51,330 bases of DNA from Mesostigma viride (lineage: Eukaryota; Streptophyta; Mesostigmatophyceae; Mesostigmatales; Mesostigmataceae), in assembly GCA_009746045.1 (NCBI GenBank), contig RPFO01002282.1, forward strand, positions 1-51,330, read 5' to 3'. The stretch's first letter is position 1. Every line of letters begins with the position of its first letter. Below are positions 23,625-33,925 of this stretch, piece by piece. The notes under the pieces were generated by a model. The model saw only the letters and a program-made list of their open reading frames with translations. It did no database searches and was not told the origin of the DNA. The position numbers and the translations under genes were made by a program.

Positions 23625-24318
23625 CCGGCTTCTCGATGAGCGTGATGTCGTCGGCATAAATGAGGTCAGCTAGTAAATTCTGCTTGTTAGTCAGTCGGCC
23701 CCCCTTCCCCAAGCTCGTTCGTGATCGCTAGGCCAGGGGCACGGCCTGCAATGCTAGCAAAGCGAGCACGTGCCTGGCGCATAACATAATCCACTACAAT
23801 AATAAACAGGTACGGCGACAGGACGCAACCCTGCCAGACGCCGGTCTGCAGTGGGCATGGCGGGGTAATGCCGTGGTGAGTGCGCACCGAAGTGGTCGAC
23901 CCCTCATACAGCGTGCGGATGACGGTAATCAGGGGAGTGGGGACGCGAGCGCGAGCAAGTACAGCCCATAGAGCGTCCCAGAGGACAGAATCAAAAGCCT
24001 TGATGAAGTCGACGAAGATCAGGATTGCGGGAAACTCACCAGGTTGCAGGAGAGCGATTTCCTCGAAGAGGCGACGCGCGACGAAGATGGCCATGACGGT
24101 GTTGCGCCCAGGACGGAAGCCCATTTGACTTTCCCCAAGGTGACAGTCGAGAGCAGAACGAAGGCGGTTGAGGATCATGCGCATGAACAACTTAAGTGCG
24201 GCGCTCTGGATGCATACTCCTCTGTAGTTGGCGGGGTCGTCAGGGGAACCTTTGTTTTTGTACAGCATAATACGGTAGCTGTGCTGCCACTCAGGAATCG
24301 GCGGCGCGGCGGCACGTG
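23625..24318 (-). pseudogene. LINE reverse-transcriptase fragment
   Basis: Minus strand. It begins mid-domain (PPIPEWQHSYRIMLYKNKG), includes motif A (FVDFIKAFDSV), motif B (GVWQGCVLSPYLF) and motif C (YADD), and stops soon after YADD. The YADD part is in another frame from the rest, with the switch near 23700-23712, so it is frameshifted as well as truncated at both ends. It closely parallels the reverse transcriptase at 49.8-50.7 kb (NYRGVCIQSA, EGSTTSVRT), so both are copies of one family. Its 5' edge abuts the LINE that starts at about 24319, and its 3' edge abuts the 173-bp satellite. Confidence 0.9.
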
Positions 24319-24351
24319 CTGATATAATTTTCCAAAGCTATAACGCACTAT

Positions 24352-24630
24352 ATGGCGAATAAACGCGCCTCGACGCAACGCAGCCTGGCGGCTGCGCTCG
24401 GCAATGAAAATACGTCTGCAGCTCCGGCTGCAGCTTCGCCATCAGGGCCGGAAGGCAGTGCTGCCACTAGTCGCGCACTGGTGGTCGTCCAGCACCCTCC
24501 CGGGCTTCCTGCCTCGCCTTCAGCCTCGCCTGAGCCAAAACGCAGCCGCCCAACCGAACCGAGCTGGTCTGAGCGCGATTTTGACGTTGACGGGTTATTT
24601 TCCACCTTCAACGATGCCAGACCCAGCTAA
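24352..24630 (+). CDS. Leader ORF of LINE copy 1, unknown
   Basis: A 92-codon ORF with ATG soon after the element start. It is Ala/Pro/Ser-rich and hydrophilic, with SPEPKRSRPTEPSW. It ends nine bases before the ORF1 ATG at 24639. It could be a separate leader peptide or an N-terminal part of ORF1 now out of frame. No domain recognised. Confidence 0.35.
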   Translation: MANKRASTQRSLAAALGNENTSAAPAAASPSGPEGSAATSRALVVVQHPPGLPASPSASPEPKRSRPTEPSWSERDFDVDGLFSTFNDARPS

Positions 24631-24638
24631 TTTTCGAC

Positions 24639-25764
24639 ATGCCACCCCTCAAGATACTGGAGTTCGTGTTTTATGGGTCATACGCCTCCCTTCTCGACAT
24701 GTGCCAACGCCTTCAACGCCTCTGCCGCTTCCGCAATGGACCTGACGGCCGGTTCACTATCCGACAACATGCTGAGAACCTGGCCAGCTGGTCTCGCCCC
24801 CGTCTTCAGGACTTCAGCTCGGCGCCCTCTTTTCCATCCTTGACCGCTCTGTCACGGACCTCTGGACCCCCTCCCCCTTGACCGAATCCACCTTCCTCCT
24901 CCACCTCCAAGCAACCATCTCACAGCACGTGACGCCCCTAGCCGCAGATGTGGCGGCAATGGGCGGCACGCTGGCTGCTGAGCTCCCCACCATCTCCACC
25001 GCCACTTCCAGCCTCCTCGCCTCCTCCACCGCCACCACCCCCACCTCCGACGCCATCACCGCCCAGCTCCGCGACATCGACCAGCGTCTTAAGGACAACG
25101 CCATCGCTATCGAGGTTCTGCAGAACACCGCAGGCCTCACCGCCCAGGCGGTGAAGGACATTGCCGCAAAGCCAGCCCCGGCTGGCCTGGCCGGCGATGC
25201 TCCTCCCATCACCACCTGGGCGGACATGCTTAAGCAACATACCACCTCCACCACCTCCGCCGTCGCAGCCCAGCTTCAACGGCAGACGCTTGACCTCCGC
25301 GAGGAGGCCGAGCTCGCCAAGCGCAGCCTCAACGTCATTGTCAAGAACTTCAAGATGGAGGAAGGTGAGAATTCCGAGAAGCTTTTGCGTGCGTTTGAGA
25401 GAGAAATCCTTGGTCGCATGGGCCTTAACGGTGAGATTGAGCTGGCCGCCCACCGCCTTCCCCGCGCGCGGGTAAGGCAGGGCCGCCCCTGCTCCTTCTC
25501 ACCTTTAAGACCCCGGCGGACAAGATTTCTTTTCTCAGACGCCGCAAGCGGCTCGAGAAGACTCTCTTCACCCTTGATGACGACTTGACCCTGGCGCAGC
25601 AACAACGGCGACGGGAGCTATGGCCGACCTACCTCCAGCTCCGGCAGACCAAGGCGGGACAGCCGGTGTACTGGAAGGGGGCGGCCATCTACGTCGGCCA
25701 TAAGCCCTGGCAGGCGACCCCCCCCCCCCCCGCGGCCCCAGCGACTCCAGACGCCCCAGCTTAG
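24639..25764 (+). pseudogene. L1-type ORF1 protein (frameshifted)
   Basis: Three consecutive frames together make one ORF1 protein of about 375 residues. The first part runs 24639 to about 24836, the second about 24837 to 25480, and the third about 25480 to the TAG at 25764. In family terms this is a nucleic-acid-binding chaperone that coats LINE RNA. Visible parts are a heptad-like N-terminal region, an RRM-like centre (NVIVKNFKMEEGE) and the C-terminal domain (TLDDDLTLAQQQRRRELWP, VYWKGAAIYVGHKPW), ending in a Pro/Ala tail. The C-terminal domain aligns by eye with the copy at 26942-28005 (TLDDDLTPAQQQ). The two frameshifts mark it as defective, or as sequencing error. Confidence 0.85.
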
Positions 25765-26214
25765 GGGAATATAGCAGTCGGTAGTGTAGAATAGATAGAC
25801 CGTGGCCATGTACATGTACGCCTCCTAGAGGCACTATCCCAGCTAAGCCACGCGCTTTACTTAATCATGTGCATGTGTGCCTATGATGAGCCACACCCCA
25901 GATGATGCCTAGCTTTATTTAGTTCTGTTGTGCCTATGCAGGGAGTAACTCTCTGCTGAGACGCCATGCCCTAGCTTCTTTGTATAGCTATGCTGATCTT
26001 CCCCCCCATGACAGGCTCCCCCTTCGCTGGGCATAGCTTGAAGATCATGGGGATGCAAGTGCCCTGGTGCACCCAGAGCAAGGGTCCTTTACATCCCCAC
26101 CCTTGCAGGAAGTAGCTTAGGATGTATGATAGGCCATGTGCCCCCTCTCAAGGGCTATGTGCTACATATACTCCCAACGGAGTTATGTTACAATTCAATT
26201 CAATTCAATTCAAT

Positions 26215-26534
26215 ACGTCGTCAAGCCGTGCATATATCGTGAGGATTGGATGTTGATGGTTTATACTGCGTTGATTGTGCAAGAAGATCAGCTAGGTGCC
26301 CATAATCATGGTGTATAATCATGTGTTGTTAGCATCTTGCCACCATTTGCTAGCATGCATTTCAGCGTCATCTTTGCCTGCATGTAAGCTCATGGATCAC
26401 TCAACCTATCCAAGCCTTGCATTACACGTGCCTCTTTCTTTCAGTATTGCACGCGTTATGGAATGAAAACCCAGCACCTCCGTTCCCACGAGGCATGTGC
26501 TCAACACGTTGTGAGAGTGGATGATGCTTTGGCT
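26215..26534. other. Inter-element spacer, no gene recognised
   Basis: Unique AT-rich sequence between the tails of two oppositely oriented LINE copies. No ORF of interest. Confidence 0.5.
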
Positions 26535-28005
26535 ATTAATTAATTAATTAATTGATTAAACTCGTGCTCCCGTTGGGGAGTCACGGAGCACCGAAGTGCT
26601 TTTAATCCCTGTGTGTGCACTACAGGAGAAAGGGCAGAGACCCCCAGTCTCCTTCATGCCAAAGGCATGCCACAGCTGCAATCGGGCGCGGCTAGCTAAA
26701 AGGACAGGCTAACGATCCGGCAAACTGTGGGTGCAATAAGACCCATGTGAGCATATCATAGCAAGGAGCGTGGGCAAGTAATCTGAACATAGCCAGGGCG
26801 TAGCATGGCTGTACTAGGACTAGGCTAAGGCTATGGCTGGTTGTGTACCGTGCGTTGGCGGCACGTGACTAGGTGTGTTGGCACAGCTAGGCAACATTCT
26901 AGGCATGGCTGCCTTGGTTACAAGCTAGGGCTATTGCTATTCTAGCCCGCTGGGGGCGTCCACATCTTGTGGTTGATCATCAGGTCCCCGCCCCTCCAGT
27001 ACACCTTGGGCTTCTGGGGGTCCTGCTTATGGCGGAGGTATTCCGGCCACAGGTCGCGTCGCTGCTGTTGCTGAGCGGGGGTGAGGTCGTCATCCAGCGT
27101 CCAGGTGAGGTCGTGCAACCGCTTGCGACGAGAGAGGAACCGCTGCTTATCCTCAGGGGAGGGGAAGGTGAGTAGGACTGGTGGGGGAGCCGCCTTGTCC
27201 CGTGAGTGGGGAAGGCGGTGGCACCCACGCAGTTCTACCTCACCTACCAGGCCCATGAGGGTAAGAAGCTGGTTCTTGAGCTCGTCAGCAAGAGAGGTTG
27301 ACGTCTCACCTGGCTTCTGGGGGAAGCGACGTAGCACCACTCGGCACTCGCGGCGAGCGCGGTCGGTGACCTCCCGTTGCTGGGCTTGGCGGTGGTCCTC
27401 CAGCTCCTGGAGCTTTGTGGCGATGGCGTCGGTGGTGGAGGCGGTCGCTGACCGCAGCAGGTCCGCGTAGGAGAGCGGCGGGAGGTCGCCAGCATCCTGC
27501 CGGGGTGGCTGGGATGCAATGGTGGCCGTCTGCTCCGCTATCTTGGGGACCTGTGTGGCCAGGGCCTCGGTGTGGGCGGTGATGGCCTCAAGCTTCTTCA
27601 GGAGCACGCCACACTTGCCCTCCACCTGGTTAAGGCGAGAGACAAGTGCAGCATGCGTGCGCCGCGGTGTGTAGCGCCGTGAACTGGGGTTGTAGCTCAA
27701 GTGTGGACGACCTTGGTTTCCACGTTGGAGACCCGGGCTTCCACCGTGTTGAGCGTCGTGTTCAGCGAGGTCAGCTTCTCGGCCAACGGCCAGGTCACGT
27801 GCTCCTCCAGCACTGCTCGGATGTCATCCTTGCAGAGGGAGGAAGCCGATGTGTCTGTCGGCTGCGCAGGCTGGGCTGGGGCGCGGATGTTGGTGGCGAT
27901 TTGGTCCAGGGGTAGCTGGAAGAAGCTGCACAGGATAGCGAGGCGGTGGTCCCCCCTGTTAAAGAACCTCTCCAGGCTTTGGCTATGGCTGCCTGATTCA
28001 GTCAT
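26535..28005 (-). mobile_element. ORF1-only LINE (copy 2), minus strand
   Basis: Minus-strand element. ORF1 (28005 to 26942) is followed by about 400 bp of 3' UTR ending CTCCCCAACGGGAG and an (ATTA)n tail at 26535-26560. As in copy 1, nothing resembling ORF2 lies between ORF1 and the tail. Copies 1 and 2 face each other tail to tail. The 3' UTR recurs at 45751-46038 and, more diverged, at 37400-37842. Confidence 0.85.
26942..28005 (-). pseudogene. L1-type ORF1 protein (one frameshift)
   Basis: ATG at 28005 (MTESGSHSQSLERFF) opens 102 codons that end near 27697. The protein continues in another frame from about 27690 to the stop at 26942. The joined protein of about 350 residues has a predicted coiled coil (heptads around LVSRLNQVEGKCGVLLKKL), an RRM-like core (CRVVLRRFPQKPGETS) and the C-terminal domain (TWTLDDDLTPAQQQQRRDLW, VYWRGGDLMINHKMW). 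The role is inferred from the family: an RNA-binding trimer for LINE mobilisation. Only one frame break is seen, so it is the best preserved ORF1 here. Confidence 0.85.
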
Positions 28006-28516
28006 ATTAGGTCATCCAGTCATGATGTTTGATGCATGTTTGATGCAGTATAACCTATAAAACACCTATTTTCAACGTTTTGACCCTCCAAGCTCACCGT
28101 ATGGCCCCGTTTATGGGGCTCGTGTCGTTGCGTAATGTTGTGAAGGGCTCTCATGTTTCCCACTGCGTTGTACTGCGTTGTAATTGTGATGCTAATGAAA
28201 AATAGCTCCAGTGGCCCAATGGGCCTGAGTTTTGTTTCACAGAGCCTGCATATGTTGCCCATAGCTCGTGCAAGAAGCCAGATTTTTTTCATGAACCATT
28301 TGTGAATAAGCACATGACTTGTGACCTAGGGTCAAGAAATCGCGGTCATGGTCAGACCCCCCTGTATTCAAACCAGTGTATCTCTCTACTGAATAAGCAC
28401 TTTGTAGGTCTGAGTTGCTCAAAAAATCCTTTGATTAATGGGCTTTCAGGAAAGTATATACATGACCATGAAAAAAAAATTCCTTAGGTGCTGTACGCGT
28501 TCTAAAAAAAGCTTAC
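28006..28516. other. No gene recognised; 5' flank of LINE copy 2
   Basis: May include the 5' UTR of the minus-strand LINE. Contains GATGTTTGATGCATGTTTGATGCAG and an AT-rich stretch. No supported coding sequence. Confidence 0.4.
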
Positions 28517-28584
28517 AACGCGATATATCGCGTTCTAATTAAAAAAACACGGGTTAAATCGGGGTTAGCATGCAACCTAACCCC
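28517..28584. promoter_or_regulatory. Two palindromes upstream of a candidate first exon
   Basis: AACGCGATATATCGCGTT at 28517-28534 is a perfect 18-bp palindrome, flanked by direct repeats CGCGTTCTAA at 28495 and 28529. A second inverted repeat, GGGGTTAG and CTAACCCC around a seven-base loop, follows at about 28560-28582. Both lie within 80 bases of an ATG that opens an exon-like frame. The function as a promoter or operator is inference. Confidence 0.35.
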
Positions 28585-28596
28585 ACACCCGTCATC

Positions 28597-28673
28597 ATGG
28601 CCGAGCGTACAGTCGTATTGGATCATAGTCCGGATGACGCGGAGTTGCTATCTGCGACTCCAGACCTGTGCGA
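28597..28673 (+). CDS. Candidate first exon, unknown gene
   Basis: ATG at 28597 opens MAERTVVLDHSPDDAELL and six or so further codons of coding-like acidic composition. It runs into a consensus splice donor GTGAGT at 28674, while the unspliced frame stops just there. No downstream exon was identified before the LINE monomers at 29079, so the gene may have been cut by insertions. Confidence 0.3.
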
Positions 28674-29078
28674 GTGAGTCGCACCACTTGCCTTTGCGTG
28701 TGAAGTATCCGCTAGAAAAGGTCCTCATCCCGAGGGTACTCCGTGGCATGCCTTGATTGCCTTCAGTGCATGTTCACGCACTTACTTACGTACTAAGTTC
28801 CGCTTTTGGTTGACTATATCGAGGCTGCTGGAAGCACTAGATGGGGATGTAATCCTCATCCGAGCTGGTCCTCTACTGTAATGGCAGACGAGGCGGTAGT
28901 GTAGCGATCGATCATCAGAGATTATATGTGAGATCGACAACTACTATAGTCCATCCGGTGTTCGCACATGGGTGCCAACCAGTCCATTAAAAAATTAAAT
29001 TAAATAGGAACATATCTCCTTACTTTTTCATTTAGCCCCTTCGTGTACATAGGATGTATGGTTGTATATATAGTATAA
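28674..29078. other. No gene recognised
   Basis: AT-rich unique sequence with a TTAAATTAAAT run near 28990 followed by GGAACATATCTCC, a motif also seen at LINE 3' ends (46845). Possibly a short LINE tail fragment. Confidence 0.35.
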
Positions 29079-29412
29079 GAGAATGCTCATAACTTTTGAC
29101 TCCGGCCATGAAATTTCATCATGCAGGTTGGTTGCATTATCAGACTCGTCTTTTGAAGACAAACACGCTGATATAATTTTCTACAGCTATCGCTCAATAT
29201 TTCCTAAGATACCGGCACCGCCCTGCCCAGCAAATATCGCTGTTGCAATATACGAGAATGCTCATAACTTTTGACTCCGGCCATGAAATTTCATCGGGTT
29301 GGTTGCATTAGACTCGTCTTTTGAAGACGAACACACTGATATAATTTTTTACAGCTATCGCTCACTATTTCCGAAGATACCGGCACCGCCCTGCCCAGCA
29401 AATATCGCTGTT
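29079..29412 (+). repeat. Tandem LINE 5' UTR monomers (about 175 bp)
   Basis: AGAATGCTCATAACTTTTGA starts at 29079 and again at 29254, giving a 175-base period. Each unit continues with ACTCCGGCCATGAAATTTC, GACTCGTCTTTTGAAGAC and GCTGATATAATTTT, then GATACCGGCACCGCCCTGCC. The second copy lacks a short segment. They sit immediately upstream of a LINE ORF1, like promoter monomers of some L1 families. Confidence 0.85.
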
Positions 29413-29419
29413 TTTCAGC

Positions 29420-30934
29420 TCGATGTGGCGGAATACGACTCATCCCAGCAATCACAAGCGTCCGCGGCCCTGCACCAACTCGCTGATGAAGCCATGGCGT
29501 CATTGGAAACACCCTTGCACCCTATGCCGGACGCCACTGCCAGCATGCATCCAGCCGCTCCACTCCACCGCTCCGCCGAACAGCGACCCTGCCATGGATA
29601 CCCGCGATCGAGGAGGCCTTTTCTGCCGAGGAAGCTGCCGCATTTTTACCTGGCAAATGGCCAGGCCTTAACGCCATCATGCGCCTGTCCCGAGCTGCCG
29701 CCCTCACCATCCTGCACCTGGCTGCCGAGAAAAAGTGCGAGATCCGGGACTGCAACCAACAGGTTACCCACCTGTCCGACTTTCTCCACGACAACCCCGA
29801 CGACACCGACCTCTGCCTGAGTCGCAGTCTGGTGGACGTGCTCCCGTCTTTCCGACAGCGCCCTTGAGCGCTTTGTCATGGCCTCTCTGGACCTGGGAAC
29901 CGACCCCACTGTCGCTGCCGCCATCGGCATCACCGCCAAGCAAGTCGTCAATACCTGCTTTGATCACCTCCCCTAGCTCCCTCCTCAATGCTGCCCTCAA
30001 CCCTGTCCACAACCACCTCGCCACCCACCACGCCCATGAATTCCTCACACGCCGACACCTCCATCCACTCCGCCATCACCCACATTGCAGCAGACCTGCA
30101 GCAGCAGCAGCAGCAGCTCCTCCACCAGCTCCAGCAACAACTTGCCGCCTCCATAACTCCTGCCAAGACCACCTATGCCGCCACGCTTCAGAACCCTACG
30201 GAGCTCATCAACGAAATCAAAACAGCCGTCAAGGCCAGCACACGGGATGCTATGCACGAACCCATTCGCTCATCAGCAGTATTGTGATACGTGGCGTCCG
30301 GCCTCGAACGTCAACGATGCACGCCTGGGCACCTACCTCCGGGGCGACCCCTTCCTGGGGCAGCTCGGCGTGGCCCAAAGCGTCGTCATCAAAACGGCAC
30401 GACGGCTCGGCGGCCCTACCGCCCCTGTCTTGGTGGAATTCCACCGCAAGGAGGACGAAGTGCAGGTGCAGAAGGCCCGCCGGAACCTCCATGATACCCA
30501 ACTGAGCATCGACGATTACTATACCCCGGAGCAGCTTGAGGCCCGGGCTGCCGCCCTGAACCGGCCGGAGGTCCATGAGGCTCGGGCAGCCAAGCAGGCC
30601 AACCCGCAACTACAGTGTGCACAGCATCTATGCCCGCCTCTTTAATGGCGTCTTCATCGTCCGCATTAACGGCCATGCAGGACCTTCCTCCAATGACGGC
30701 GACCCCCATGGATACCGCCGTGCCAGCGCCCCAGCCCCCTGCTTGGCCCCCGCCGGCCGTCACCGCCATCGCCACCCGGGCATCGACGGTCACCTGCTCC
30801 CCAGCACGTGTGGGGATCCGCCGGGGCAACTTCAGCTCAGGTATGGCTGCCAGGCTTGGCCGTCCCCCTAACAAATTCGTTCGCTTTGCACCTGAGCCGG
30901 AGCCCGCGCTGCGAAACCTTCTCTCCTATCGATG
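29420..30934 (+). pseudogene. L1-type ORF1 protein, second family (several frameshifts)
   Basis: Coding-like segments alternate between frames: about 29423-29670, 29679-29865 (MRLSRAAALTILHLAAEKKC), about 29880-29975 (MASLDLGTDPTVAAAIG), 29988-30285 with a Gln-rich heptad segment, about 30265-30310 (ISSIVIRGVRP, RRM-like), 30310-30600 (AQSVVIKTARRLGG, LVEFHRKEDEVQ, SIDDYYTPEQLEARAA) and 30600-30690 (YARLFNGVFIVRING). The order of coiled coil, RRM and C-terminal domain matches L1 ORF1 proteins but is clearly diverged from copies 1 and 2. A Pro-rich tail ends at the TGA at 30934. At least four frame breaks make it a pseudogene. Confidence 0.75.
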
Positions 30935-31236
30935 ACGACGCTCGCGGCCCCGCGGCTCCGCGGCTCTAGCAGTGGGATCTGCCTAACTCCCCTTCCCGCC
31001 CCTTCGCCTTCGCAGCCCTCGGGCTGTCGGAGAGAGAGCAACGGGTCGGCAGTGAGCCAGGTTCGCCCCGCCTCGCGCGGCCGCCTCCGAAACCTCCTCA
31101 GACTGCACGCATTTCTTACGCGTGCAGACGCAGACTCATTCTACCTGGCCACCTGAGCCAACCGTCGGCGTCGCCTCGACGCGTTGGCAGGAAGAATCGA
31201 AACGGTGATTGAAAGGAATAGTTGTCTCACATAGTA
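30935..31236. other. LINE-derived or unassigned sequence
   Basis: Between the end of the second-family ORF1 and the ORF1 tail of the next LINE. It holds a short Arg/Ser-rich open frame (30932-31156) with no recognisable domain. Confidence 0.35.
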
Positions 31237-32037
31237 TAGTTCTTCATCTACATCGGGCACAAGCCCTGGCATACGACCCCCGCGGCCCCAACGACTCCAG
31301 ACGCCCCAGCTTAGGGGAATACAACCGAGTAGTAGTGTAGAATGAGATAGACGTGGCCATGTACATGCATGTATGCCGGCTACAGGCACTATACCAGCTG
31401 ATTCACGAGCATCATTTAGCCATGTACATGTGTTTTTGGGCCGTCGGATCGGGTGGTGTGCCTTGATTTAGTTGATTATGTCTGCGTACGTCGGGCTCAG
31501 CGCCCCTCAGTTGTCGATGCTCGCGTCCTGCAAGATTCTGTCAGCACGGTGGAATCTGATCATCGTCTCGTGCTCGCTCGCATCAGATTGCGGTTTCCTG
31601 GGGTGAAACCGTCGCGACAGCTGGCACCTCAGCCAGATCTGAAGGTGCTCCGGATTGTGCTGAAGGATGCCGACAAGATGTCAGCAGCAGAGCAGGCCGC
31701 TATGTCGCACAGGGATGATTTCCTGGCCGTATTCGATGCCCGGGGCAGCCGACAGCAGTTACACGCCATTCCGCCGCCGGGGGATATTTCAGTGATCCTC
31801 CGTGGTGTCGCCGCCGAAGTATCGCCTGGCTGCCCGCACCCTCCTCACCTTGCCTCCGCGCCGGCAGCTTGCTGTCCACCGTCACGCACCGATAGTGGTC
31901 GCCGCCAGGCAGATGCTCCGCCGCAACAGAGATCCGATCGCCAAACCTGGGCTGCAAGCAGCTCTGAGGGCCGCCTACGAGCAGGCTGAGAAGGCAGATG
32001 CTCAGCAGATGGTCAAGGACCTGCGCAGCTGCCAGCA
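31237..32037 (+). mobile_element. LINE, 5' part, interrupted by the CACTA-like element
   Basis: 31237-31308 encodes an ORF1 C-terminal tail (IGHKPWHTTPAAPTT, TAG at 31308-31310), as in copy 1. After a spacer of about 130 bases, ORF2 begins inside the endonuclease at about 31453, with LVDYVCVRRAQ and ESDHRLV, the SDH motif of APE-type LINE endonucleases. The linker to the reverse transcriptase follows with one frame change near 31785. It reaches CTGCGCAGCTGCCAGCA at 32037, where the transposon begins. The rest of ORF2 is at 49518-51274. The endonuclease N-terminus is missing, so the copy was already defective. Confidence 0.85.
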
Positions 32038-32090
32038 CACTATACTTTTCGTCCGAGGGTGGTAAAAAGGATCCGAGGCGTAAATTACCA
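32038..32090 (+). repeat. Left TIR of the CACTA-like element
   Basis: 53 bases, identical to the reverse complement of 49465-49517. Contains GGATCCGAGGCGTAAATTAC. The next bases diverge (GGTGG here, CGCGG on the other end). Confidence 0.95.
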
Positions 32091-32350
32091 GGTGGTAAAT
32101 TACGCCTCGGCTCATTCTTACTATATACATCTCACCTACGATCCCACGCAGTAAGTTATCGCTGAGATCCTACCTACGATCCCACGCCTTAAGTTACGAG
32201 GTGGTAAGTTACGACGTGGTAAGATTCCGACGAGGTAAGATTACGACGTGGTAAGATTCCGACGTGGTAAGATTCCGACGTGGTAAGATTACGACGTGGT
32301 AAGATACGAGGTGGTAATGTACGTACGGTAATTTACCACCTGGTAGTTTA
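32091..32350. repeat. GTAA-rich subterminal repeats, left end
   Basis: From about 32190 the 16-base unit GTGGTAAGATTCCGAC or GTGGTAAGATTACGAC repeats about eight times. GATCCCACG and TTACGCCTCGG motifs shared with the right end occur nearby. Subterminal repeats are typical transposase-binding regions of CACTA elements (family knowledge). Confidence 0.85.
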
Positions 32351-32739
32351 CGATCCCAATACTCGGTCCCGTAGGTTACGACGTCGTATGCTTCTCGCGT
32401 ACACTACCGGTACTACACTATCATGTCGCTATGTCGTTCTGAATTGCAGTACGCATGTCACTTAGAATTTCACTGAAGGAATTTCACTTATCATTTCGGT
32501 CAACCTAACCCCTAACACCCATTTACCCGGAAAAAAAAATAAAAATGAATGGCATTTGCAGCAAGGCTCATGCAAGACAAGTTTCTATTTCATAAACCAT
32601 TTCATTATTACATGCAGGATTACATGTCATGCACAAAAATCCAACGCCTTCACAGAAAGAGCATATCAAGTCTTCTGACGACAATATCAAGTCAATATCA
32701 AAGTCGTGGCTTCTCTTCGTGGCTTGAAATACTGTTTCC

Positions 32740-33021
32740 ATGCAGTGCTTAGGACAGCTCCGGGGATGTCGGCACCGCACAGAAGCTCCATCCGGGAGCA
32801 AGTGCGCCGGGGGAAGATGTTGTACATCCAGAGCTCGATATGTGCGGGATGCCGTCGTGTTGGAAACCGAGGTGTCTGCACAGAATTCCGCGCGCAGGCA
32901 GCTTGTGCCTTTACGGGGGAAGACCTGCGACACAAAAACCGTGTCCGGACAATGCAATACGGAGAAATGGCAACGGCAGATGGAGTCGGCTAAGGCCGCT
33001 TGTAAGGAAAGTGATTTTTAA
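32740..33021 (+). CDS. Candidate terminal exon, unknown
   Basis: The last 65 or so codons of this open frame look coding: VVLETEVSAQNSARRQLV, KTCDTKTVSGQC, NTEKWQRQMESAKAACKE, then TAA at 33021. Paired cysteines and an amphipathic helix are visible. The first part is doubtful and probably intronic. It sits in the left arm of the CACTA-like element and could belong to a transposon gene. No family recognised. Confidence 0.3.
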   Translation: MQCLGQLRGCRHRTEAPSGSKCAGGRCCTSRARYVRDAVVLETEVSAQNSARRQLVPLRGKTCDTKTVSGQCNTEKWQRQMESAKAACKESDF

Positions 33022-33082
33022 TGCACGAATAAATGTATAATGCATGCTACATCGCCATCGCTTGGGCGGTGAAAAGACAAGG

Positions 33083-33310
33083 ACCAACCACATGCCCCCA
33101 CCTACCCTTCGTGCATCCCGCCCTTGACGAGGCACAACCATGTGCCCCCACCTACCCTTTGTGCGTCCCTCCCTTGACAAGAAACAAGCACGTGCACCTA
33201 TCTAACCTTTGTGCATCCCTTCCTTGGCAAGGAACAAGCACACCCACCCACCTACTCCACATGCATCCCTCCCTTGACAAGGAACAAGCACGATCACCCA
33301 GCTACCCACT
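33083..33310. repeat. 50-60-bp tandem repeat, about four copies
   Basis: Copies share CCCTTGACAAGGAACAAGCA; the CCTTGAC/CCTTGGC landmark falls at about 33121, 33171, 33231 and 33281. Units are separated by variable CACCTACC-rich segments. Confidence 0.8.
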
Positions 33311-33539
33311 AGCACGGCAGCAAGGCAGACCTTACAATGGCAAGTGATGTTTATCGGTAGAAACTGTTAGACAACTAGCAAACGAGCCAGCCGGTGAAGA
33401 GCAAGGCACGCATGCAAGGAATTTGTCGTTGCCTATGTCTACGCTTGTGTTTGTCACTGCAGTTGAAATCTGCATTTGCATCAGCAGGCCCGATCGAACC
33501 CCATGTCGCCACCCGCATTTCCACTTATACTTCACGGCC

Positions 33540-33925
33540 CCTTATTCTTCTCTTGTGCCTGCCTTTGCCCTAACTGTTACCCTAGCATCTGCCCTTGCCC
33601 CTATCCTTTGATCCCCAGTGTTTGCCGTTGCCCTCATCCTTCCCCTAGTGCCTGCCCTTGTCTTCATCTTTTCCCTTGTGCCTGCCCTTGCCCTTGTCCG
33701 TTCCCTCGTGCTTGACTTGTCCTAATCTCTTTCCCTTGCGCCTGCCCTTGCCCTTATCCGCTTCCCTTGTGCCTGCCCCTGCCCTTGTCATTTCCCTTGA
33801 GCCTGCCCTTTTGGCAAGCACAAGTGCCTTTGTCCTTTCCTTGGCCTTGTGCTTGCTCTTCCAGTTTCCCTTTCCTTTGCTCGTGCGGTTGCCTTTGCTC
33901 TTACCCGGGTGCTTGCCCTTGCCGT
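33540..33925. repeat. Degenerate TGCCCT/TTGCCC-type repeat
   Basis: Irregular alternation of GTGCCTGCCCTTGCCCTT units, with TTTCCCTTGTGCC recurring. Long open frames on both strands here are low-complexity artefacts. Confidence 0.75.

Larger units (their letters stand above)
24319..26214 (+). mobile_element. ORF1-only LINE (copy 1), plus strand
   Basis: It starts with GCTGATATAATTTTC, a sequence shared with the 5' monomers at 29.1-29.4 kb, then an ORF1 region and about 450 bp of 3' UTR. It ends with CTCCCAACGGAG and a (CAATT)n tail at about 26190-26214. No endonuclease or reverse transcriptase lies between ORF1 and the tail. The first ~130 bases after the ORF1 stop match 31309-31440 in the LINE that does carry ORF2, so ORF2 seems to have been deleted from this copy. 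Confidence 0.8.

Noticed and set aside
24938-25453. Minus-strand Gly-rich ORFs across the LINE ORF1
   Set aside because: Antisense shadows of the ORF1 coding region, which has recognisable ORF1 domains on the plus strand.
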